From Amycolatopsis sp. NBC_00345 (GTDB lineage Bacteria > Actinomycetota > Actinomycetes > Mycobacteriales > Pseudonocardiaceae), in the NCBI RefSeq assembly GCF_036116635.1, contig NZ_CP107995.1, positions 1,860,001-1,924,000 of the forward strand: a stretch of DNA of 64,000 nt, given 5' to 3'. Of this stretch, positions 43,054 to 51,808 are shown in pieces. Every line of letters begins with the position of its first letter. Positions within the stretch are counted from its first letter, which is position 1. A program made the translations under genes and the position numbers. Below the pieces are notes generated by a model. It saw only the letters and a list, made by a program, of their open reading frames with translations. It was not told the DNA's origin and ran no database searches.

Positions 43054-43316
43054 TCCACTACCCGCCGCTGCCCGAATCGGCCCAGCACGTCCACGACATC
43101 CCCCTCGCGCACGCCGAGGAATCGCTTCCCCAGCTTCGTCACGATCTCCGCCACCGGGTTCGTGCCGTCGCACAGTTGCAGCACCGCGGTCGCGGTCGCG
43201 TTCGGCACCAGCACACCCTCGGGGAACAACAGCACGTGCACCCCGCGTACTTCGTCGAACGTCAGTCGCACGCCGATGCGCAGCCGCGGCACGGACGCGG
43301 CGGTGATGGTGTCCAT
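43044..43316 (-). CDS. pqqD: PQQ peptide chaperone PqqD
   Basis: A 90-residue winged-helix RiPP recognition element that presents PqqA to PqqE. The VLLFPEGVLVPNATATAVLQ segment and the VAEIVTKLGKRF helix are characteristic. It overlaps pqqE and lies 4 bases after pqqC. Confidence 0.92.
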   Translation of the reverse strand: MDTITAASVPRLRIGVRLTFDEVRGVHVLLFPEGVLVPNATATAVLQLCDGTNPVAEIVTKLGKRFLGVREGDVVDVLGRFGQRRVVEWT

Positions 43317-43320
43317 CGGC

Positions 43321-44019
43321 TCACTCCTTGGCCGCGGCGCGTTCGATGGCGTCCAGCATGGACCACAGGACGTCGCATTTGAACGACAGCGCGGAAATCG
43401 CCTTCTCCTGCTGCTCCCGGGTCACGCAGTGGCGCACGACGATGTCCAGTGTGTCCTTGCCCTCGCCGGAGACCTGGTCGATCCGGTGGGTGAAGTAGGC
43501 CAGGTCGTCCCGGGCGATCCAGGAGTACCCGGCCAGCACGTCAGCCACCCGCTGCTGCATCAGGTGCCCGGCGAACATCTCGGTCAGCCCGGAGGCGATG
43601 GCCTCGACCCACGGTTTGGTGCGGGCGAAGGTGACGTAGGCGTCGACGGCGAACCGGACGCCCGGGGCGACGTGCCGTTCGCCGACGACCTCTTCGCGGG
43701 TGAGGCCGACCGCGGCGCACAACCGCAACCAGCGTTCGATGCCGCCTTCCCCTTCGGCGGCACCGTCGTGATAGACGATCCGGTCGAGCCACTGGCGCCG
43801 GATTTCCGGCACCGGGCAGTTGCTGATGATCGCCGCGTCTTTCTGCGGCAGCACGCGCTGGTAGTACCAGCGGTTGGCCGCCCACAGTTTCACCTCGTGC
43901 TCGGACAGCTCACCCGCGTGCATCCGCTGGTGGAACGGATGGGTCCCCCAGTAGCGATGCGACAGACCGCGTAACGCGCCGGTGAACTCCGCCGGGCTCA
44001 TCGGGTGCACGGTGGACAT
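43321..44019 (-). CDS. pqqC: pyrroloquinoline-quinone synthase PqqC
   Basis: A 232-residue cofactorless oxidase that performs the final ring closure and eight-electron oxidation. SHRYWGTHPFHQRMHAGEL, WAANRWYYQRVLPQKDAAII and IVYHDGAAEGEGGIERWL are the family hallmarks, including active-site His, Tyr and Arg residues. Length is typical. Confidence 0.95.
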   Translation of the reverse strand: MSTVHPMSPAEFTGALRGLSHRYWGTHPFHQRMHAGELSEHEVKLWAANRWYYQRVLPQKDAAIISNCPVPEIRRQWLDRIVYHDGAAEGEGGIERWLRLCAAVGLTREEVVGERHVAPGVRFAVDAYVTFARTKPWVEAIASGLTEMFAGHLMQQRVADVLAGYSWIARDDLAYFTHRIDQVSGEGKDTLDIVVRHCVTREQQEKAISALSFKCDVLWSMLDAIERAAAKE

Positions 44020-44062
44020 TCACGGCCTCCGGTAATTCGCGTGGAGCGATGGGGTTTCCGGT

Positions 44063-44095
44063 GGGACGGGGTCGCGGCGCGCCGGGCCCCGTCCC
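44063..44095 (-). terminator. stem-loop between pqqA and pqqC
   Basis: 9-bp perfect arms (GGGACGGGG at 44063-44071, CCCCGTCCC at 44087-44095) around a 15-base GC-rich loop, in the gap between the precursor peptide gene and the first enzyme gene. The position suggests partial termination or mRNA processing that favours pqqA message over the rest. Confidence 0.6.
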
Positions 44096-44101
44096 GGCGG
44101 G

Positions 44102-44194
44102 TCACTCCATGCGGGCCGCGTAGGCGGTGACCTCCATCGGGGTTTCGTACTCGACGAAGTCGGGCGCAGTCCACATCTCGACGGGCTCGGGCAT
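44102..44194 (-). CDS. pqqA: PQQ precursor peptide PqqA
   Basis: A 30-residue peptide, read directly on the minus strand: it starts MPEPVEMWTAPDF and ends EVTAYAARME. The Glu21-x3-Tyr25 pair is the substrate of PqqE/PqqD crosslinking and becomes the PQQ skeleton. GAGG lies upstream of the ATG. It heads the A-C-D-E-B cluster. Confidence 0.92.
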   Translation of the reverse strand: MPEPVEMWTAPDFVEYETPMEVTAYAARME

Positions 44195-44221
44195 GAGGAA
44201 ACCTCGCTAACTTTTTCGGTG

Positions 44222-44242
44222 ATGCCCCATTCAGCGGGGCAT
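44222..44242 (-). promoter_or_regulatory. inverted repeat upstream of pqqA
   Basis: ATGCCCC-N7-GGGGCAT, 28 bases upstream of the pqqA start. It may be an operator or a 5'-leader hairpin. The rest of the 308-base gap between pqqA and the TIR gene (44195-44502) shows no gene. Confidence 0.4.
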
Positions 44243-44502
44243 TCGATTCCCCGGTCGAACCCGGTCACCCTAAAAGGACACGGTCACCGTTCGCCAGCCT
44301 TCGGCCCCGGTTTTCGGCCGGGCCAGGGGAGATTCCTTCCGATGGCGGATCGAACGGCCCGCGGTGATCACTCTCGGGTGCTTCGGCCGGTGGCGGCCCG
44401 GCACTCGGTCGGCGGTGCCGGGGGCCGGACGGGGCGTGCTGCAACGAGAACTTGCGCCGCCTTCCCGAGCGACAGCGCGTGAAGCGTCTGCGGGTCCAGA
44501 GC

Positions 44503-45381
44503 TCAACGGCCGCGCGGCTCCAGATGGCCGAACGCCGATTTCAGCAGCGCCCCCAGCATCGCCGGGGCCAGCACCGCCGAGCTCGGCCGGGCCGCCCGGT
44601 AGACGATGGGGGACCCCGTTCCGTCCGGGCCGAACGGTTCCATCGTGACCGTCAGGTCGAGCACGCTGTCCTCGGTGATGCCCAGCTCGCTCAAGGGCCG
44701 ATCGGACACCGGCAGCCCACGGTGATGGAGTTCGTACTCGAACCGCAGGCCCACCTTGCCGCCGAACCGGGTCTCGGCGTCCTCGAGCTCCAGCGCCGAG
44801 CGGACCTCCGCCATCAGCTGGGCGCCGGTCGCGCCGACGGGCACCGGGACCTGGTGGGCCACCGAGAGGGCCTGATTGCGCACGTACAGCCGGATCTGCG
44901 GGCCGGCCGCGCAGCGGGGACCGGGCGCGGGCAGCACCGGCGTGCCCACCGCCAGGTCCTGCCGCCACGCGGTGACGAGCCGGCTGACCATCGCGGCCCA
45001 GTCCGGATAGGCGTCCAGGTACTTGCGGGGCGCCAGCAGCGGCGGCAGCTCGGCGTCGTCCAGCCGGACGATGAACAGGAACGACCGCCGCGCGGCGCTG
45101 AGATCCTGAACGAACGCCGCCGACCACTCCAGGTCGACCCACGGCCGGTCCACGGTGTGCCGCGACCACAGCAGGACGTAGTAGTCGGACTCGGCCAGCG
45201 CGGTGTTGAGGGCGAGCACGAAGTCCCGGCCGGGCTCGATGCTGGTGTCGTCGACGAACGCGTCGATGCCCAGCAGCCGCAGGTCCTCCCGCAGCTGCTT
45301 GGCGGCGGGCCGGTCGGGGCCGGCGAACGACAGGAACACCCGGGGCCGGCCGGTGGCGCGGTGCTCAGCGGACTGGGGCAC
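44503..45381 (-). CDS. TIR domain - ubiquitin-like domain protein
   Basis: 292 residues. The GTG start has AGGAGG four bases upstream and lies inside the end of the CHAT gene, so the two are coupled. Residues 12-150 form a TIR/SEFIR-type domain: RPRVFLSFAGPDRPAAKQL, GIDAFVDDTSIEPG, and YYVLLWSRHTVDRPWVDLEW, in which E85 sits where NAD-cleaving TIR domains keep their catalytic Glu. Residues 161-250 look like a ubiquitin/YukD-like beta-grasp domain (QIRLYVRNQ, then LSELGITEDSVLDLTVTMEP). The last 40 residues are hydrophobic/basic. Third gene of a lipoprotein-CHAT-TIR operon. Possible roles: NADase effector, or a scaffold recruited by the CHAT protease. Confidence 0.72.
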   Translation of the reverse strand: MPQSAEHRATGRPRVFLSFAGPDRPAAKQLREDLRLLGIDAFVDDTSIEPGRDFVLALNTALAESDYYVLLWSRHTVDRPWVDLEWSAAFVQDLSAARRSFLFIVRLDDAELPPLLAPRKYLDAYPDWAAMVSRLVTAWRQDLAVGTPVLPAPGPRCAAGPQIRLYVRNQALSVAHQVPVPVGATGAQLMAEVRSALELEDAETRFGGKVGLRFEYELHHRGLPVSDRPLSELGITEDSVLDLTVTMEPFGPDGTGSPIVYRAARPSSAVLAPAMLGALLKSAFGHLEPRGR

Positions 45382-47917
45382 GAAGCCTCCTGGGGGCCAT
45401 GCGCCTGCGGAGCAGACGGCGTAACGGTCCGGCCGAGGTCTGCCAGCCGGGGTCACCGTAAAGGGTCCAGCAGGCCCAGCGGGCCGGATGAGCGGGATCC
45501 GGCAGCAACCCCTGGGCCTTCCGGCACCCTTCGAGCTGCGCCAGCCGCAGCGCCCGGTCCCTGGGCAGCCAGCGCACGTGGTCCTCGAACGCGTCGAGCA
45601 CGGCGGCGGCCACCACGTCGGCGGCGATCCAGCGGGCGGCCACCGCCGAGGCGGTCCCGGCGTGCAGCGCCGCCCGCACGAAACCCAGCCGTTCGTCCCG
45701 GCCGGCGCGCTGGGCCATGCCGGACTCGCAGGCGCCGAGCACGAGCGTGCCACAGCCGTGAAGATCCAGGTCCCGCACGGCTTCCGGCCGCAGCTGCCCC
45801 GCCGGGCCCGCGGGCGCCAGCTGCAACCACGAATGCTCGACGTCCGAGAGGTCGTGGCTGCCGTGGCAGTCGATGCGGATCATGGCGTCCAGCCGCAGGG
45901 CGGCCCGCGCCCGCACCTCGCCCGGGGTCTCCAGCGCCGGGGGATTCCTCGGCCCGGCCGCCGCGGTGAGGTCGCGGCCGGGCGATCGGACCAGCAGCGC
46001 GCGGTCACCGCGACGGTGGGCGGCCCGGAGCCGCAACGGCGCGCGGGCCGACAGGCAGGGCAGGTCGGACAACGCGAAGCGGTGCACCAACCGCCGGTCG
46101 GGGTCGCCGGGCAGCCGGATCGCCGCGAGCGGCACCTCCGAGAGCGCCCCGGCCGCGACCACCGCGATCCGGTCGGCCTCGGCGGGCACCAGGTCCACCA
46201 CCTGCGACACGGCCAGCTGGTCGGCGATCCCGGCCAGGTACTCGTCGAATTCGCCGCCCTCGACGCTCGCCTCCAGCAGTGATTCCTGCAGGCAGGCCAG
46301 GAAATTCTCGATACTGTCCGTGAGCAGGCCCCGATCGGCCTCCACATGCAGGTGGCGCAGCAGCTTCCGGCCCAGGATCACGTGATGCAGGCGGTCCTCG
46401 GTGACGTACATCAGCCACACCACCTGCGACCGGGGCAGGTCCCTGGTCACCGTGCGCACCCAGCGCCAGGCCCCGTCCAGGTCGCCCGGCGGGGGCAGGT
46501 CCCTGGTCCGCCCGCCGCCGGGCAGCATCCCGGCCAGTATCGCCGCGCCGCGCGCCGCCTCCATCGCCACCACCACCGAGGCCACGGCCTCCGGATTGTC
46601 CTCGCAGGCCCGCGTGGCGGCGCGGATCCGCTCGTCGTGCTCGTCGGCGGCCTGCTCCAGCATCCGGACCCGCACCCCGTCGCTGTCCTGCCGGGCCGCC
46701 CGATGTTCCTCGAGCCAGTGCGCCTGGGCCCAGCACCGGCTCGCGAGATCGTGCTCGCCCAGATCGGCCCGCGCCCGGCCGAGCAGCCGCAACGCCCGGA
46801 ACCGGACCTCGACCAGCGCGGTCGACGACGCTCGGACGGCCGCCCGCGTCAGGTGCTTCACAGCCTGGTGCAAGACTTCCGGCTCCCGGAGATGGCCGTG
46901 CCGGGCCAGTTCCAGCTCCCCGGCGGCCAGGTGCCAGCTCGCGCCGTCCCGGTGCCCGCGCACCCGGTCCCGCAGGTCCACGAGCACGGTTTCCGCTTCG
47001 GCCAGCCGATCCGCCTCGATCAGCAGCCGGGCGTGCTGCACGGCCGCCCACACCGGCTCGGGCACCGGACCGGCCGGTCCGGCACCCGGGCTGATCCGGG
47101 CCAGCAGTTGCCGTGCCGTTACCTGATCCGGTGCTTCGGCCACGGCGTCGCGCAGCCGCGGTTGCAGCTCCCGCGCGGCGGCGTCCTGGTAGGTCATCCG
47201 CAGCAGCACCGTCAGCTGGCTCAGCACGGACAGCCGCAACGCCGGGTCCACGTGGTCCGGTATCGCGCGCAGCACCCGGATCGCGGACTCGTAGCGCATT
47301 TCCCGCTTGAGCGCCATGGCCAGCTGCAGGTGCCCGGCCGCCGACCGGGCCGGGCGGGCGGCCAGCAGGGCGGACACCGCGTCCTGCTCGCCGAGACCGG
47401 CGGCGAGCACCAGCCGGTCCCGGTCGACCAGGGCGGCACCGGTGTGGTCGCCGTCCTCCTGGAACAGCCGGCGGGCCTGGGTGAGCTGTTTTTCCGCCTC
47501 GTCGACGTCACCCCGGTCGAAGGCGGCCAGCCCGAGCACCCGCCGCAGCCTCGCCCGCTGGTTGGCGCCGGGCGACCAGGTGCGGTCGGCCAGCGCCGCC
47601 TCGGCGTCGGCGGCGGCGAGCCGGTGCGAGCCGACGCTGCTGTGCGCCTGGGCTCGCACCAGCAGCAGCCCGGGCCCGGCCAGGTCGGTGGCCAGGTGGT
47701 GATCGCAGCGCCGGATCGCCAGGCTCGGCTCGGCCAGGTCGAGCAGCCGCGCGACGTGGTCCACCGCGAGCTCGGCCCGGACGTCGTGGCCGGCGGCCAT
47801 GGCCACGGCTTCCTGATAGGCGCTGTCCACCGCGGCCACGTCCGACTCGGCGAAGGCCCGGCCGGCCCGGAGGACCACCCGCGCGAGCGGGCTGCCGGGC
47901 TCCAGCTCGGAGGGCAT
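45365..47917 (-). CDS. helical-repeat (TPR-like) CHAT-domain protease
   Basis: 850 residues. Residues 1-560 are Ala/Arg/Leu-rich helix pairs of TPR type (for example ALADRTWSPGANQRARLRRV, FDRGDVDEAEKQLTQARRLF). Residues 570-830 form a CHAT domain, a caspase-like cysteine protease, with the catalytic dyad intact: H685 in DCHGSHD and C730 in LGACESG. The end (WTLYGDPGW) matches the CHAT C-terminal signature. The ATG overlaps the lipoprotein stop, and the 3' end holds the next start. Such proteins act as regulated proteases in bacterial immunity and signalling; the substrate here may be an operon partner. Confidence 0.83.
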   Translation of the reverse strand: MPSELEPGSPLARVVLRAGRAFAESDVAAVDSAYQEAVAMAAGHDVRAELAVDHVARLLDLAEPSLAIRRCDHHLATDLAGPGLLLVRAQAHSSVGSHRLAAADAEAALADRTWSPGANQRARLRRVLGLAAFDRGDVDEAEKQLTQARRLFQEDGDHTGAALVDRDRLVLAAGLGEQDAVSALLAARPARSAAGHLQLAMALKREMRYESAIRVLRAIPDHVDPALRLSVLSQLTVLLRMTYQDAAARELQPRLRDAVAEAPDQVTARQLLARISPGAGPAGPVPEPVWAAVQHARLLIEADRLAEAETVLVDLRDRVRGHRDGASWHLAAGELELARHGHLREPEVLHQAVKHLTRAAVRASSTALVEVRFRALRLLGRARADLGEHDLASRCWAQAHWLEEHRAARQDSDGVRVRMLEQAADEHDERIRAATRACEDNPEAVASVVVAMEAARGAAILAGMLPGGGRTRDLPPPGDLDGAWRWVRTVTRDLPRSQVVWLMYVTEDRLHHVILGRKLLRHLHVEADRGLLTDSIENFLACLQESLLEASVEGGEFDEYLAGIADQLAVSQVVDLVPAEADRIAVVAAGALSEVPLAAIRLPGDPDRRLVHRFALSDLPCLSARAPLRLRAAHRRGDRALLVRSPGRDLTAAAGPRNPPALETPGEVRARAALRLDAMIRIDCHGSHDLSDVEHSWLQLAPAGPAGQLRPEAVRDLDLHGCGTLVLGACESGMAQRAGRDERLGFVRAALHAGTASAVAARWIAADVVAAAVLDAFEDHVRWLPRDRALRLAQLEGCRKAQGLLPDPAHPARWACWTLYGDPGWQTSAGPLRRLLRRRMAPRRLRAPVR

Positions 47918-50900
47918 CAGTCGGTGCTCCCGCAGCCGGCCAGCTTTTCGTTGGTGTCCGGGCAGATCAGCGCGACGGTCGTGCCGGTGGCGGGGGTGCC
48001 GTCGGCGCCGGCGGGCGAGCTGGTGGCGGTCGTCGGCGTGGTCGTCGGCGTGGCGGTCGAGATGGTCGGCCCGGACGGGAACAGGTCGACCCGCAGCCAC
48101 TTTCCGTTGCTGCCGCCGCCACCGCCGCCGTACACCCGGACCTCGGGCTGCACGGCTTGGTGCTGCTGGGTCTTCACCTGGCGGACGGTCACCTTGGTGT
48201 CGCTGGGCAGCGACGAGGTGATCACCGGCCCGTCCTCGAAGGTCAGCGTGGACCGGAAGTGCTCGTGCACGTAGATCGTCACGCCGGCGGCTGCCAGCGT
48301 CTTCGCGTCGCCCAGTCCCATCCTCTGCGGCGGCCCGGTCGCGGTGAGCGGGCTCTCGTCGACGATCAGGACCTGGTTGCCCTCGACCAGCAGCAGGGGC
48401 ATCCGGTGCGCGGGGTCGGCGCTCTTCGCGCCCAGCGCCCGGGCCGCCCAGGGGTGGTCGGCGGGCACCAGGATGACCTGGCCGTCGCCGACCAGCGCCA
48501 CGCCGTCACCGCCGAGCTCGACACCGCGCAGGAAGCCGTCCTTGGCCTCGGCGGCATTGTGCATCGCCGCGTCGACGGCGGTGAAGCCCCGCAGCAGGGC
48601 GGCGCCCTCCGTGGTCCCGTTCAGCCCGAGCAGGGGGTCGTTCGCGTCGAGGACCAGGCGGCCGTCATGCGGGTACAGGACTGATTCGCGGCCGTCCGGT
48701 GTGCTCACGCGCACCGGTGAGCCGGTGTCGGCGGGCGGATCGGAGGCGACCACACTCGCCTGCCCGCCGTGGGGGTCCGGCGTGGCCGTGAGCCAGTGCT
48801 TGCCGCCCAGCACATCCGGGGCGGGCACCAGCGTGCCGAGGTAGTACCGCACCGGGTCGTTCCGCTGCCCCGGATTCGGCTCACCGATGCGGAAAGCGAG
48901 GTTGTCGTCGGCGGGCGGGATCTGATCGGAGATCGACAGCCACGGGTCGTCCTTGCCGCCCACCCGGAGCAGTTGCCGGCCATCGGCGTCGGTGAAGCCG
49001 TACAGCACACCGTCGGCCGGGGGCGGCGATCCGGGACTGGGGCTGGCGACGAGCTTGTTCTGCACCGACTCCATCGCCTGCCGGACCCGGTCCAGCGGGC
49101 CGCGCGACCACTGCACGGTCACCAGGTCGCCGTGCTGCTGGGCGGTCAGCTTGCCGAGTTGCTTGCCCTGGAAGCCGAGCGTCTCGGAGACCAGCCCGTG
49201 GCCCGCCGACAGCAGCAGGCTCAGCTTGCGGGGCGTGTTCTGCGAAAGCCACGCCTTCACCGCGCCCAGCGGCGCGACGTTACGGCCGTCCCCGGTGGTC
49301 TCGACCTCGTTGGCGCCGTCGGGCCGGGGGCTGAAATCACGCCGGACGTGCTCGGAGGCGGTGTGCGAGTCGTCGACCGACACCTGGGTGAGGTGCCCGG
49401 TGCCGTCGCCGTCGTCGAAGCCGGCGTCCGGCTCGAACAGCCCGGCCCGCTTGACCTGGCTGGGCAGGTCCGGGTGGTAGTCCTGGCCGTTGGTGCGGTC
49501 GGTGCTGTTCGACAGCGACACACCGCCTTCGATCCACTGGCCGCCGCACTGCTGGTACGCGGGTGAAGGCGTGTGCGCGAGCGCCTCTTCAGTGGCCGAG
49601 GACGGCTTGACGAAGTCGACCGGCGCCCGTTCCTTCAGCTCGGGGTGCTGCGCGAACCAGTTCGCGAACGTCAGCGTGGACTCGACCTGCGCGTCGGGCA
49701 GCGTCGGCAGGGTGGCGGAATCCTTGGCACTGAGCCAATCCAGCGCGCCGCTCCAGCGCATGAGCTGGTCCAGCCGCTGGTACTGCGGCTCGTAAGCGGC
49801 GACGGCGGCGTAGTTCTCATCCCACCAGCGCAGCCCTCGCCCGAAGCCGTAACTGGTCTCCACCTCCTTGCCGCCGTCGGCGTTGGACCGGGCGAACAGC
49901 CGGGTGGCCTGCGCGCCGAGGTCGACCGAGTCGGCGCCGTAGCCGAACGCGGTGTCCGCCTGGCCGAACCAGAGCCGGCCGCTCTCGCTGTCGCTGCCGG
50001 CGGAACCGCACTGGCTCCACGGGACCACCAGATCGCTGTCGGGCACGAACCCGGCCACCGCCTTGGCCGGCACCCCGGTGCCCACCCCGGCCGTCCAGTT
50101 CTTGGCGACGTAGTCGGTGTAGAAGAGAGTCATGCCGACCTGGGTGCCCGCCAGGCCACCGTCGTACCGGGCCTGGGAATAGGCGTGCTGGCCCTCCAGC
50201 ACGCCTTTGAGCGCCCAGAGCTGGGTCCGGTCGGTGGGCAGGCCGACCGACCGCGGGTCCTCCGGGGTCGGCTCGCCGAACAGGATGGCGTCGGCCCAGG
50301 TGCCGACCTCGTCGGCCGAGCGGAAGTCCGATCCGGCCCAGTCCTTGCCGATGATCCGGGCGGCCAGGTCGGGGCTGAGGCCGGGCACCACGGCGAGCAG
50401 GTCCTGCGTCGTCTCGGCGTCCTGCGGGTCCAGCGAGAAGCCCGGCCGCGCGCCGAAATGCGACGCGTAGCCACGTTGCAGCACCGAGACGTCCTGGGCC
50501 TGGACCTTGGCGCCCGCGGGCGCCGGCCAGTTCCAGCCGTCCGCCCAGACCTCGGAGTCCCGCAGTTCCAGGCGGGACAGGTGGCTGGTCTTGTCCAGGA
50601 ACTGCTTCAGCTCGTCGACGCTGCCCAGCCGCGCCGAGACGTACCCCAGCGCCGAGCGCTCCTGGCCGGTGGGCAGCTGCCGGTCGGCGGCGATGTCGAC
50701 GAGGTCGGTGTCGGTGTGCACCCGATAGTGGTGCACCTGCACGTTCGGCGCGTCGGCCCCGGAATCGGTGCGGTACTGGTCCAGCTGCAGCCCGATGGTG
50801 CGGGCCGGGGCGGGGTCGCCGACGGGCACCAGCACGTGCAGCGTGTCGCCGTCGAGCAGCGAGCGTCCTGGGCCGGTGGGTTGACGGGTCAGGTCGCTGA

Positions 50901-51189
50901 AACCGTCTTCGCGCACCGGGGTGGTGTCGAAGCTGGTGTCGCGCAGCTGCGCGGAGTCCAGCTCCAGGTGGGCGGCCAGCGCGGTGCGCGTCCAGTCGGT
51001 GACTTGTTCCTGCCGGTCAGTCGGGCTGAGCCCGGACAGCCGGTCGCCCGCGCCCGCGTAGGACACCGTGAAGTTCGGGCTGGGCGGGGTCCCGGGGGAC
51101 GGGGGCTGGTCGCTGCAACCGGCACTGGCGAGCAGGACGCCCGAGGCCAGGAGCGCGATGACCGCTCTGGTCAGCGTGGGGACAGACAT
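47917..51189 (-). CDS. large lipoprotein of unknown function in the CHAT/TIR operon
   Basis: 1090 residues, not recognised. A lipoprotein signal peptide (hydrophobic core ALLASGVLLASAGC, Cys near 25) places it on the outer face of the membrane, followed by a Pro/Ser linker. Around residues 260-300 a DLLAVVPGLSPDLAARII stretch resembles a helix-hairpin-helix. The middle is rich in Trp, Tyr and Gly; the last 60 residues are Thr/Pro/Ala-rich and end with two Cys (LICPDTNEKLAGC). The ATG has AAGGA upstream. It is translationally coupled to the CHAT protease. It could sense an extracellular signal for the cytoplasmic pair. Confidence 0.7.
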   Translation of the reverse strand: MSVPTLTRAVIALLASGVLLASAGCSDQPPSPGTPPSPNFTVSYAGAGDRLSGLSPTDRQEQVTDWTRTALAAHLELDSAQLRDTSFDTTPVREDGFSDLTRQPTGPGRSLLDGDTLHVLVPVGDPAPARTIGLQLDQYRTDSGADAPNVQVHHYRVHTDTDLVDIAADRQLPTGQERSALGYVSARLGSVDELKQFLDKTSHLSRLELRDSEVWADGWNWPAPAGAKVQAQDVSVLQRGYASHFGARPGFSLDPQDAETTQDLLAVVPGLSPDLAARIIGKDWAGSDFRSADEVGTWADAILFGEPTPEDPRSVGLPTDRTQLWALKGVLEGQHAYSQARYDGGLAGTQVGMTLFYTDYVAKNWTAGVGTGVPAKAVAGFVPDSDLVVPWSQCGSAGSDSESGRLWFGQADTAFGYGADSVDLGAQATRLFARSNADGGKEVETSYGFGRGLRWWDENYAAVAAYEPQYQRLDQLMRWSGALDWLSAKDSATLPTLPDAQVESTLTFANWFAQHPELKERAPVDFVKPSSATEEALAHTPSPAYQQCGGQWIEGGVSLSNSTDRTNGQDYHPDLPSQVKRAGLFEPDAGFDDGDGTGHLTQVSVDDSHTASEHVRRDFSPRPDGANEVETTGDGRNVAPLGAVKAWLSQNTPRKLSLLLSAGHGLVSETLGFQGKQLGKLTAQQHGDLVTVQWSRGPLDRVRQAMESVQNKLVASPSPGSPPPADGVLYGFTDADGRQLLRVGGKDDPWLSISDQIPPADDNLAFRIGEPNPGQRNDPVRYYLGTLVPAPDVLGGKHWLTATPDPHGGQASVVASDPPADTGSPVRVSTPDGRESVLYPHDGRLVLDANDPLLGLNGTTEGAALLRGFTAVDAAMHNAAEAKDGFLRGVELGGDGVALVGDGQVILVPADHPWAARALGAKSADPAHRMPLLLVEGNQVLIVDESPLTATGPPQRMGLGDAKTLAAAGVTIYVHEHFRSTLTFEDGPVITSSLPSDTKVTVRQVKTQQHQAVQPEVRVYGGGGGGSNGKWLRVDLFPSGPTISTATPTTTPTTATSSPAGADGTPATGTTVALICPDTNEKLAGCGSTD

Positions 51190-51533
51190 GGAGATCCTTC
51201 GTGCAGAGGTGAATCCCGGACGAGCGTGATCCCGGGAGAAACCGATACGGCCGAATGGACGAGCGATGTGGTGCGTACAGAGTAGCCAGGGCCCGCTGCC
51301 GAGTGGCAGTTTGTCAGCTTTGTGGCAGGAAGCTGTCCGGAATCCGCCGGTGCGGCTCCGCTGTGACCGTCTCTGCTGTGACCGTCTACTGTGGACGATT
51401 TCGCCCGCGCTGCGACGCGGTGACCGCTGTCACGGGCCTACTTCCGTCGTGACCGTGACGATCTTCCGCCGCCGGGGTCATACCTGGTGAACGGCGCCCA
51501 CCCCGGTGCGCCGCACGAGCAGGGAGATCCGCG
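51190..51533 (+). other. divergent intergenic region between the lipoprotein gene and csbD
   Basis: 344 bases, with no gene seen. It contains a direct repeat of TGTGACCGTCT (two copies near 51361-51388, 16 bases apart), further GTGACCG copies near 51450, and an inverted repeat GTGAC-N4-GTCAC at 51420-51433. Promoters for both flanking genes must lie here. Confidence 0.45.
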
Positions 51534-51743
51534 ATGTCGTTGGGCGACAAGATCAGCAACAAGGCCGAGGACCTCGGCGGCAAGGCCAAGGAGGCCACCG
51601 GTCAGGTGACCGGCGACGAGCAGCTGCAGGCCGAAGGCAAGGGCGACCAGGCCAAGGCCGGTCTCAAGGACGCCGTCGAAGACGTCAAGGACGCGGTGGG
51701 CGACGTGGCGGACAAGGTCAAGGGCGTCTTCAAGAAAGACTGA
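51534..51743 (+). CDS. CsbD-family stress protein
   Basis: 69 residues, nearly all Lys, Asp, Gly, Ala and Glu, starting MSLGDKISNKAEDLGGKAKE and containing the CsbD pattern of repeated amphipathic 11-mers (EATGQVTGDEQLQAEGKGDQ). A GGGAGA ribosome site precedes the ATG. In many bacteria the family is induced by general stress; its biochemical role is unclear. Confidence 0.9.
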   Translation: MSLGDKISNKAEDLGGKAKEATGQVTGDEQLQAEGKGDQAKAGLKDAVEDVKDAVGDVADKVKGVFKKD

Positions 51744-51808
51744 CCAGGTATGGCCGGGCCGCAGCGGGGGAGGGGACACCGCTGCGGCCGGCCTGGCCTT
51801 TCCCCGGT

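Noticed and set aside
46346..48274. Plus-strand open frame of about 640 codons across the CHAT gene
   Set aside because: Composition is typical of antisense frames in GC-rich DNA, with no domain, and it lies opposite a protein with an intact CHAT active site.
44503..51189. CHAT/TIR operon considered as part of an FxSxx-COOH (Fxs) peptide system
   Set aside because: No radical SAM maturase or short FxSxx peptide gene is adjacent; the neighbouring radical SAM gene is clearly pqqE.
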